Source: Maribellus sediminis (GTDB taxonomy: Bacteria; Bacteroidota; Bacteroidia; Bacteroidales; Prolixibacteraceae). Taken from it: 64,000 nucleotides of DNA. Shown piece by piece: positions 19,081 to 25,659 of this stretch. The notes beneath the pieces were generated by a model. It worked only from the letters and a program-made list of their open reading frames with translations. It did not search any database and was not told the origin of the DNA. The stretch lies in contig NZ_WXUB01000001.1 in NCBI RefSeq assembly GCF_011799805.1, positions 1,054,001 through 1,118,000 on the forward strand, in the 5' to 3' direction. A program made the translations under genes and the position numbers. Every line of letters starts with the position of its first letter. The first letter of the stretch is position 1.

Positions 19081-20277
19081 TTATACGTATTCTACTTTAA
19101 CTTTTTTAAAGAATTTGTGCACCAGGATTTTTACGATGCGCTTTATCACAAATTTCCTTAGCTCCAGTTCCAATGGTTGATCCGGATCCTGATGGGCCCA
19201 GTTGATTCGGGTTCCAACTATAATATCAATACTATCATGTTGCAGCAACAATTTTACAACTTCCTCGGGAGGTGTATTTCCCAAACGCGTATCGCTGTCG
19301 TAAGTTTCCAGTATTTCTTCAACTTTCCCCAGTGTGAGGATACCCTCGGTTACCATTTCAAAGCCCGACATGGTTGCGCTGGGTGGTAGTTTTTCAAGGT
19401 TTTTATTTCCGTGTTGAATTTCCACATTCAGGTTTAATTCGCGCGCAATGATCTCTGCTGTTGTACCGCCGCAAATGATCTTTTTCCCATCGAATCCCTT
19501 TATGCGGCCTACAAAATCGTAATCCTTTATTTTGTAAAACGGAGGCCCGGTAATCAGCATGAATTTCCGGGGTTCGCGAAAATAGATTACCCCCGACGTA
19601 GCATCATCTTTTACTGAGTAGTCGTCATTCATTAAGGCCTGGTTGATGACTTTACGCGAAAGTTTAGTCGCCGAAATATCCGGTTGTCGTTTCACCTGGT
19701 TCAGGATAAATGCTTCCAATTGTTCCATGCCCCAACCCATTGGGAAGCGTTTATTGCCCAATCCCGACTGCGGTATTCCGTCCGACATAAAAATAATCCG
19801 GTCTTCTTTACGTGCCATAAACTCTTTGCAAAGCATTACTTTGCCTTCGTTGCCTTCGCCTTTGATGGCCAGCTTATATTCTTTGGGCTGAATTGAAACT
19901 CCGTTCCTGATGACCAGCACACAGGGATTGTCGTAGTTCACAATGCGCACGTGCCCGTCGTCTTCCAGTTCGATGATGGTAAACGTTGCATAGCTTTCTT
20001 TTTCTTCGCTTCTTGGAAGTGCTTCAAGAATAAACTTGGCGGCAACTTCGGGTTTGGTGTGCAGTTGTGTGTATTTCAAGGCCATGGTAGAGGTTAAAGT
20101 CGCCAAAACACTGGCTTTTATTCCATGACCGATTCCGTCGCTCAGTACCAGGACTGTACGACCTTCTTCTCTGAAAATACTGGATTGAAACACATCGCCG
20201 CAAGCTGTTTCTCCTTTTGGGCGTTGTTGCTGAACATCAATTTCAACATGAAAATCAGGAATTGTCTTCGTCTCCAT
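19081..20277 (-). CDS. SpoIIE-type PP2C serine phosphatase, hydrogenase-associated
   Basis: 398 residues. The N-terminal half is a SpoIIE/PP2C phosphatase: ETACGDVF (first metal Asp), LVLSDGIGHGIKAS (second metal Asp with the DGxGHG signature), NYDNPCVLVIRNG, FMSDGIPQSG and VKDDATSG. The C-terminal 170 residues (from about GPPFYKIKDYDF) form an unassigned domain that includes GKKIICGGTTAEIIAREL. Such phosphatases remove phosphate from Ser/Thr of small partner proteins in phospho-switches. The start overlaps the end of the upstream PAS gene by 23 bp, so the two are translationally coupled. They are divergent from the hydrogenase operon; phosphatase-linked arrangements are known beside sensory (group C) [FeFe] hydrogenases. 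Confidence 0.87.
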   Translation of the reverse strand: METKTIPDFHVEIDVQQQRPKGETACGDVFQSSIFREEGRTVLVLSDGIGHGIKASVLATLTSTMALKYTQLHTKPEVAAKFILEALPRSEEKESYATFTIIELEDDGHVRIVNYDNPCVLVIRNGVSIQPKEYKLAIKGEGNEGKVMLCKEFMARKEDRIIFMSDGIPQSGLGNKRFPMGWGMEQLEAFILNQVKRQPDISATKLSRKVINQALMNDDYSVKDDATSGVIYFREPRKFMLITGPPFYKIKDYDFVGRIKGFDGKKIICGGTTAEIIARELNLNVEIQHGNKNLEKLPPSATMSGFEMVTEGILTLGKVEEILETYDSDTRLGNTPPEEVVKLLLQHDSIDIIVGTRINWAHQDPDQPLELELRKFVIKRIVKILVHKFFKKVKVEYV

Positions 20278-21187
20278 AACGGTAAGTTTGAATGATCGAG
20301 TTTAACAATTCTTCAGTTTCTGCTGCATTTTCGCCCAACAGGAAAGCTACTTTCTGAACGGTCTCAATATTTTGTTTGTTGATTCTCCGGGCCCGGTTAA
20401 TGATCTCATCCTGAACCAGCATAGGTGCCGACATGTCGCGAAAAACGGCACCGACCACCCTGTTTTTATACAATGTAACTACAGAAACGTGGAGCAGTTT
20501 GTTGGCAAAACGCAGGTCGCGTTCGGTTTTTTCTTCGCCTGAATTCAGCACTCCCTGCATCATTTTATAAACCACTTCGGGTACCAGACCACTCACATCG
20601 GCTCCTTTTAATCCCGGAATAGTGTCGTACAATTCTTCGATTTCTTCACCCATTAAACGGGCAAAACTCTCGTTCGAATCCACCACTTTAAACTCACGGT
20701 CCATCATGACGATCCCCGCCGATATTTTATGGATCATTTGCGAAGAAACTTCCATTGATTCCTGTGCCTTTGCCAAACGTTTCTCCGTCATTTTTAAATC
20801 CGTGATATCGTTTATAGAACCAACAATGCCGACTATTTCACCTTCATTGTCGCGGATTACAGCCTTGTTCAGAATAACATGATGCGATGTTCCGTCGCCA
20901 TGACGCACTTGCGTATTGTACACCTGAACGTCAGGATTATTTAGCAATTCGGCATCCTGATGGGAGTATTTTTCGGCCATTTCTTTGGTGTGTACCTCAA
21001 AAACCGACTTTCCAACAATCTGTTGCTTTGTTTTTCCGGTAAACTTTTCGTGTGCCGCATTACACATTTGGTAAACGCCATTTACATCGCGGTAAAAAAT
21101 GGGTACGGGAAGCGTATCAATAATCTTTTGGTGTATTTCCGGATCGTCGATGTTTCCGGTCAGAAACGAGTCTTTATCGTAAATCAT
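20255..21187 (-). CDS. PAS-domain sensor protein without kinase domain
   Basis: 310 residues with two PAS domains: the first at about 14-135 (IIDTLPVPIFYRDVNGVYQM, and the PAC-like GEIVGIVGSINDITD), the second at about 145-250 (GIVMMDREFKVVDSNESFARL). A helical C-terminus (about 260-310, INKQNIETVQKVAFLLGENA) follows. There is no transmitter, cyclase or HTH domain, so the output must pass to a partner, probably the SpoIIE phosphatase whose gene overlaps its end by 23 bp. Located divergent to the sensory hydrogenase operon. The ligand is unknown; hydrogen or redox state relayed by the H-cluster protein is an attractive guess. Confidence 0.85.
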   Translation of the reverse strand: MIYDKDSFLTGNIDDPEIHQKIIDTLPVPIFYRDVNGVYQMCNAAHEKFTGKTKQQIVGKSVFEVHTKEMAEKYSHQDAELLNNPDVQVYNTQVRHGDGTSHHVILNKAVIRDNEGEIVGIVGSINDITDLKMTEKRLAKAQESMEVSSQMIHKISAGIVMMDREFKVVDSNESFARLMGEEIEELYDTIPGLKGADVSGLVPEVVYKMMQGVLNSGEEKTERDLRFANKLLHVSVVTLYKNRVVGAVFRDMSAPMLVQDEIINRARRINKQNIETVQKVAFLLGENAAETEELLNSIIQTYRYGDEDNS

Positions 21188-21441
21188 GGTCTGATGTTTA
21201 TTGGTCTTTTTTATAAAATCTCATAGTTCCATGTTAATTTAAGATTACGTCGTTTCACACCTAATTTCCTTAAAATTGTCATTGTGAACGAAGTGGCGCA
21301 ATCCTTTAAAACCGATGCATTGCAGGTCAATAGTTGTTAAAAATACGGATTTTATCAGGCATAAAAAATATCGCTTGTTTTTAATGAATTTAAATTCCGC
21401 CTCTTGAACTATAAAATAATGATTATCACCTTGGCTACTAC

Positions 21442-21449
21442 TATATTTG
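21442..21449 (+). promoter_or_regulatory. candidate -7 box of the hydrogenase regulatory operon
   Basis: TATATTTG matches TAnnTTTG exactly, 35 bp before the GTG start at 21485, in the 297-bp divergent gap. No TTTG is found at the expected -33 distance. Left of it (about 21275-21310) is a remnant of the dispersed TGTCATTGnGA...GCAATC repeat. Confidence 0.45.
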
Positions 21450-21484
21450 CAGCGTAAACGATTTTATAAACCAGAAATTGAAAC

Positions 21485-21829
21485 GTGAAACTAGCTGATA
21501 TTATTCGACATACAGAGGCTAATCTCGTTGTTGGTAGCGATTTGGATCAGCACGATCTGAAAAAAGCATTTAGCTCCGATTTGATGAGCGATGTACTGAC
21601 CCTTGATACCGAAAATATTCTATTGATTACAGGACTAACCAATCCGCAACTGATTCGCACGGCTGAAATAGCTGACATCGAAGTGGTGTTGCTGGCACGT
21701 AATAAAAAAGCCAGTGCCGAGATGATTGAACTGGCCCGTGAAGTGGGTGTGGTGTTGCTTGAAACACCTTACTCCATTTACCGGGCAAGTGGTATTTTAT
21801 ACAAAAACGGATTGGAGCCGGTGTATTAA
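21485..21829 (+). CDS. DRTGG-domain protein (first copy)
   Basis: 114 residues with a GTG start; no ATG is available near the domain start. The whole chain is a single DRTGG-type domain, the fold found between the phosphotransacetylase/CBS regions of some proteins and in HPr-kinase-related families. Shared with the second copy (23598) is the SDLMSDV motif in the middle. DRTGG proteins have no proven activity. It is the first gene of the long plus-strand operon and ends 1 bp before the RsbW-like ATPase gene starts. I infer that it is a small partner or phospho-acceptor in the switch made by the phosphatase and the ATPases. Confidence 0.8.
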   Translation: MKLADIIRHTEANLVVGSDLDQHDLKKAFSSDLMSDVLTLDTENILLITGLTNPQLIRTAEIADIEVVLLARNKKASAEMIELAREVGVVLLETPYSIYRASGILYKNGLEPVY

Positions 21830-21830
21830 A

Positions 21831-22247
21831 ATGAAGTTGGAATTCGACATAGCAAGTGGCGACTTTTCTCAGGCCGGACAAGCATCGAGCCGGATAAAAA
21901 AGGTATTGAAGCAACTTCAGGTCGATCCGAAGGTGATCAAGCGTATTGTCGTGGCCGTTTACGAAGCCGAAGTAAACGTAGTGGCGCATTCGTTAGGCGG
22001 CCAAATCATTGCCGAATTCAGTAACGAATACGTTGAAATTACGGTTCAGGATTGCGGCCCGGGTATCGCCGATATCGGGCAGGCAATGACCGAAGGCTAT
22101 TCTACCGCTTCTAAGAAAGTAAGGGATATGGGATTTGGCGCCGGAATGGGCCTGCCTAATATTAAAAGGAATACCGATGAGTTGAGTATCGAAAGTACTG
22201 TGGGGAAAGGAACCTGCTTAAAATTTAAGAACAATTTGAACGGATGA
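21831..22247 (+). CDS. RsbW-like GHKL ATPase (anti-sigma-factor-type serine kinase fold)
   Basis: 138 residues from the ATG at 21831, one base after the preceding stop. It shows the GHKL boxes: N box YEAEVNVVAHS, G1 DCGPGIAD, G2 GFGAGMGLPNIKRN, and the C-terminal GKGTCLKF. The size and motifs match RsbW/SpoIIAB-type kinases, which phosphorylate a small antagonist protein and are opposed by SpoIIE-type phosphatases. A SpoIIE phosphatase lies in the divergent operon, but no STAS-domain antagonist or sigma factor is in the window. The stop overlaps the next start (ATGA at 22244), which shows tight translational coupling with the sensory hydrogenase homologue. Confidence 0.87.
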   Translation: MKLEFDIASGDFSQAGQASSRIKKVLKQLQVDPKVIKRIVVAVYEAEVNVVAHSLGGQIIAEFSNEYVEITVQDCGPGIADIGQAMTEGYSTASKKVRDMGFGAGMGLPNIKRNTDELSIESTVGKGTCLKFKNNLNG

Positions 22248-23611
22248 CAACATTAACACCATACCATGCCATTAAAGTTGACCCGGATAAATGCATCGGT
22301 TGTACACATTGCATGAAAACCTGTCCGACGGAAGCAATCCGTATTAAAAACGGGCTGGCGGCCATTAATGCTTTACGTTGCGTGGATTGTGGCAACTGTT
22401 TGCGTTCGTGCCCGGTAGATGCTTTTTATGTGGAACACGACAACCTGCATCAGATTGAGGATTACAAATACCGTGTGGCATTGTTCCCAGCGGTAATGAT
22501 CGGGCAGTTTCATGAGAAATACAGCGAAGATCAAATTTATCAGGCAGTTCTTAAACTGGGATTTACGCATATCTTCGAAGTAGAACAACCCATCAGTTTG
22601 TTGGTGAACGAGATAAAAGGGCAGGTGCGGGAGGCCGATTCGAAACCATTGATTTCATCTTTTTGTCCGGCAATTGTCCGCTTGATCCGCTCGAAATACC
22701 CGTCGCTGGTCGATAACATTATTCCGCTAAAAGTTCCGCACGACCTTGCAGCTGCTTTCGCCATCGAAACGCTACGAAAAAAAGGAATTGAAAGAGAAGA
22801 GATCGGTTTGTTTTATGTGTCGCCATGCTCAGCCAAAATGGCCGCTGTTAAAAGGCCCCTGGGAGAGAAGGAGTCAGTGGTCGACGGGCTGATCAATATG
22901 AAAGATTTTTATAACCGGATCATGCAGGTAATTTCAAAAGATCAGGTTGAAGACACCAGCGAGTTGAGAAAGCACTTGCGCCGCGATGGAATTCTGTGGA
23001 GTTTGCCACGTGGTGAAGCACGGCATTTCAAGCAAAAATCGATGGCTGTTGACGGTATCAACAATGTTGTGAAGATACTGGAACGGATGGAAAACGACAA
23101 TGTGCCTGATCTCGATTTCCTTGAATTGAAATCGTGCCACCAGGGCTGTGCCGGAGGAATCCTGCTGACAGGAAACCGGTTTTTAACGGTAGAGCGTTTG
23201 CAGAAGCGTTCGAAACGTTATCCCTTTATAGGAGAAGATGACCTTGGCTGCGTTGATTGTAATGCAATTGAACCAACCCTGAAAGGAGAGCCGATTCTGC
23301 CAAATTATGTTTTTGCGCTGGATGCCGATCGAATGAAAGCGCTGGAGAAACTTCAGAAAATGGATCGTATTCTTTGTCAGCTGCCGGGGATCGATTGCGG
23401 TGCCTGTGGCGCACCAAACTGTCATGCACTGGCCGAAGACATGGTTCAGGGAAAAGCAAAAATGACGGACTGCGTATTTCTGCAAAACAGATATTTAAAC
23501 GAAAATAAAATAGACGTTAAACGGGCGACACGCAACCTGGAAAATACTTGGGGGCAAAATCGTTTTGACGCCGACTGTAATAAAAAAGGAGGAAGAAATG
23601 AAGGTTTCTGA
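22244..23611 (+). CDS. sensory-type [FeFe]-hydrogenase homologue (H-cluster protein, group C-like)
   Basis: 455 residues. Two [4Fe-4S] ferredoxin motifs lead (Cys17/20/23/27 and Cys46/49/52/56), then an H-cluster domain with all four ligating cysteines: Cys141 (SSFCPA), Cys195 (SPCSAK), Cys298 and Cys302 (SCHQGCAGG). Phe140 stands where catalytic enzymes have the proton-transfer Cys (SCCP), and the L2/L3 methionines are Ser and Lys; such changes mark slow, sensory enzymes. A C-terminal four-Cys cluster motif (CGACGAPNC...C, 385-410) follows. The protein itself has no PAS domain; that function is supplied by the divergent gene. It likely senses H2 or redox state and signals to the ATPase/phosphatase pair. 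It overlaps its upstream neighbour by 4 bp and the next gene by 14 bp. Confidence 0.85.
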   Translation: MTTLTPYHAIKVDPDKCIGCTHCMKTCPTEAIRIKNGLAAINALRCVDCGNCLRSCPVDAFYVEHDNLHQIEDYKYRVALFPAVMIGQFHEKYSEDQIYQAVLKLGFTHIFEVEQPISLLVNEIKGQVREADSKPLISSFCPAIVRLIRSKYPSLVDNIIPLKVPHDLAAAFAIETLRKKGIEREEIGLFYVSPCSAKMAAVKRPLGEKESVVDGLINMKDFYNRIMQVISKDQVEDTSELRKHLRRDGILWSLPRGEARHFKQKSMAVDGINNVVKILERMENDNVPDLDFLELKSCHQGCAGGILLTGNRFLTVERLQKRSKRYPFIGEDDLGCVDCNAIEPTLKGEPILPNYVFALDADRMKALEKLQKMDRILCQLPGIDCGACGAPNCHALAEDMVQGKAKMTDCVFLQNRYLNENKIDVKRATRNLENTWGQNRFDADCNKKGGRNEGF

Positions 23612-23930
23612 TCTTGTAAATCAACTGCAACTAGAAGTTTTTTGCGGCCAGGCCGGGCTGGATAATGAAATCACCGGCGGCTATGTTTCCGACTTGTTGA
23701 GCGATGTGATGGGCAACGCTTCGGAAGGCGACGTGTGGATCACTTTGCAAACGCATCAGAATGTGATGGCAATTGCTTCCTTGAAAGAGCTGGCTGCGGT
23801 GATCCTGGTAAAAGGATTCGAACCCGATGAAGATTCTGTAAAGTACAGCAACGAGGAAGGAATCCCGGTTTTGGGAACCTCGATGACCACTTTCGAAATC
23901 AGCGGGAAATTGTACGATATTTTAAAATAA
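23598..23930 (+). CDS. DRTGG-domain protein (second copy)
   Basis: 110 residues from the ATG at 23598, which is preceded by a strong AAAAAAGGAGGAAGAA ribosome-binding site, rare in this window and needed because the start lies inside the end of the upstream gene (14-bp overlap). The chain is one DRTGG domain: DNEITGGYVSDLLSDV is the eponymous motif. It resembles the first copy at 21485 in the SDLxSDV segment and the last beta-alpha unit, but the two have diverged, which suggests distinct partners. Its position between the sensory hydrogenase and the PHP gene is part of a conserved type of cluster seen around [FeFe] hydrogenases (recalled, not searched). Confidence 0.8.
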   Translation: MKVSDLVNQLQLEVFCGQAGLDNEITGGYVSDLLSDVMGNASEGDVWITLQTHQNVMAIASLKELAAVILVKGFEPDEDSVKYSNEEGIPVLGTSMTTFEISGKLYDILK

Positions 23931-23934
23931 GCAC

Positions 23935-24675
23935 ATGCTGAGATTCAGGGCCGATTTACACATTCACACTGTTTTGTCGCCCTGTGCCGATTTGGAAATG
24001 TCGCCGCGAAATATCGTGTCGGGAGCCAAAGAGGCAGGGCTGCAGATCATTGGCATTACCGACCATAATTCAACTAGGAATGCGTTGGTAATCAAAAATC
24101 TGGCCCAAGCTGAAGGTATTTATGTTTTAATGGGGGCAGAGGTTACTACCAAAGAAGAGGTGCACTGTCTGGCGTTCTTTGAAGCTGATGAAGAGCTGAA
24201 GGAATTTCAAAATTATCTGAATGACAACATCACAAAAATACCCAATCCGAACGGACACTTTGGTTATCAGCCGGTGGTTGATGCCGACGAAAATGTGCTG
24301 GAAATGGTGGATTATTTTTTGACTTCGGCACTTAAAAAAGGCATTTCCGAAATTCAGCAAAAAGTGTACGATCTGAACGGAATATTTATTCCGGCGCATG
24401 TAACGCGGCCGATGGGAGGAATTTTTTCGCAGCTTGGATTTATTCCGGCTACGTTAAACTACGATGCACTTGGAATTACATCGAAAACTTCGGCAGCAGC
24501 TATTCGTGCTACAAAAGGTGTGAAACCTGATGTTACGCTGGTGTACAATTCCGATGCTCATTTCCCGGAACAAATCGGCAGAAATTACTCGGTCTTCCAT
24601 CTCGAGGAAGTTAGTTTTAAGGAGATTCGAATGGCCCTGAACAGGCTTCATGAAAGATTTGTGGAAGAGCGATGA
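23935..24675 (+). CDS. PHP-domain metal-dependent phosphoesterase
   Basis: 246 residues. Metal ligands of the PHP fold are visible in order: ADLHIHTVLSPC (HxH), GITDHNSTRN, GAEVTT, HCLAFF, PAHVTRP and NSDAHFPE. The length fits the short YciV/TrpH-like group, which hydrolyse phosphate esters of nucleotides or oligonucleotides. The substrate here is unknown; within the hydrogenase regulatory operon it may destroy or process a nucleotide signal (inference). The gene starts 4 bp after the DRTGG gene and its stop overlaps the next start (ATGA at 24672). Confidence 0.87.
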   Translation: MLRFRADLHIHTVLSPCADLEMSPRNIVSGAKEAGLQIIGITDHNSTRNALVIKNLAQAEGIYVLMGAEVTTKEEVHCLAFFEADEELKEFQNYLNDNITKIPNPNGHFGYQPVVDADENVLEMVDYFLTSALKKGISEIQQKVYDLNGIFIPAHVTRPMGGIFSQLGFIPATLNYDALGITSKTSAAAIRATKGVKPDVTLVYNSDAHFPEQIGRNYSVFHLEEVSFKEIRMALNRLHERFVEER

Positions 24676-25220
24676 GAACACTGTCGGAACACATACTTGA
24701 TATTGCTCAGAATTCAACCCGGGCCGGGGCGAAAATGATTGAAATCATAGTTGAAGAAAGCAAAAAGAAAGACCTTTGTAGCCTGACTATTAGCGATAAC
24801 GGTTGCGGAATGGATGAGGAAACGTTGAAACAGGCAACCAACCCGTTCTTTACTTCCAGAACTACCAGAAAGGTAGGATTGGGCCTGCCACTTTTAAAAC
24901 AAAAAGCCGAAGATGCAGGAGGCAGTTTTTCTCTGAAATCGGAACCCGGCAAGGGAACAAAGCTGCGAGCCGAATTTCAACTTTCAAACATCGACCGGCC
25001 TCCCATGGGCGATATCTGGGACACACTTTACCTGCTGTTTTTAAGCTACCGCGATATTCAACTTGTTTATCGTCACGTTACTGCAAACGGTGAGTTCAGT
25101 ATCAGTACATCGGAACTAAACGAAGCACTTGGCGATGTTTCGTGGCAGGAAAAGGAAATAAGAAACGGAATTATTGAATTGATAAAAGCAAACCTCGGCG
25201 AGATCGGGGCAGCAAAATAG
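24672..25220 (+). CDS. GHKL ATPase (histidine-kinase-like ATPase domain), second
   Basis: 182 residues. The ATPase core (about 1-105) has an N box with LDIAQNSTRAGA, G1 DNGCGMDEE, F box NPFFTSRTTRK, G2 VGLGLPLLKQ and G3 GKGTKL. It resembles the catalytic domain of sensor kinases rather than RsbW, and lacks a dimerisation/His domain. The C-terminal 75 residues are helical and unassigned. It ends a translationally coupled block (21485-25220) and is followed after 29 bp by the structural hydrogenase genes. It may use another protein of the block as phospho-acceptor. Confidence 0.85.
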   Translation: MRTLSEHILDIAQNSTRAGAKMIEIIVEESKKKDLCSLTISDNGCGMDEETLKQATNPFFTSRTTRKVGLGLPLLKQKAEDAGGSFSLKSEPGKGTKLRAEFQLSNIDRPPMGDIWDTLYLLFLSYRDIQLVYRHVTANGEFSISTSELNEALGDVSWQEKEIRNGIIELIKANLGEIGAAK

Positions 25221-25249
25221 AGAAATATTATAACTCAAAAAAACCGATA

Positions 25250-25645
25250 ATGACTAAGATTAAATCATTGGCTGATCTTCGGAAAATGAAAGAGGAAGTT
25301 CAGTCGAAAATTAAGCTTCGCGAAAACAGCGATAATTCGGGCCAACTGGTTCAGATTAAAGTTGGAATGGCAACCTGTGGAATCGCCTCGGGAGCCAAGG
25401 ACACCATGAAATTCTTTATTGAAGAACTGGAGCAGGAAGCCATCGATGCAGTGGTTACCCAAACCGGGTGCATGGGTTTTTGTTATGCCGAACCAACTGT
25501 TGAGGTAATTCTGCCAAACAAAGAACCGGTTATTTTTGGCCATGTAGGCAAAGAAAAAGTTCACGAAATTGTTGATGCTTACATCAAACGCGGTGAACTG
25601 GTTGACGGAATTATTCCGGTGAATTTTAAAACCATTGACGACTAA
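25250..25645 (+). CDS. [2Fe-2S] thioredoxin-like ferredoxin subunit (HndB-like)
   Basis: 131 residues. After a 40-residue N-terminal extension there is a thioredoxin-like [2Fe-2S] fold with four cysteines, two as MATCGIAS... and two in QTGCMGFC. The arrangement (one Cys of the first pair replaced by Ile, as in HndB) resembles the HndB subunit of the tetrameric NADP/NAD-reducing Hnd hydrogenase, where this small protein relays electrons. Only three of the usual four ligands are certain from sequence (TCG, GCMGFC). It is followed after 14 bp by hydB. Confidence 0.78.
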   Translation: MTKIKSLADLRKMKEEVQSKIKLRENSDNSGQLVQIKVGMATCGIASGAKDTMKFFIEELEQEAIDAVVTQTGCMGFCYAEPTVEVILPNKEPVIFGHVGKEKVHEIVDAYIKRGELVDGIIPVNFKTIDD

Positions 25646-25659
25646 TCAAAACCGAAACT

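Noticed and set aside
22244-23611. Second catalytic hydrogenase
   Set aside because: The proton-transfer Cys and the L2/L3 methionines are replaced, and the gene is embedded in signalling genes, which fits a sensor instead.
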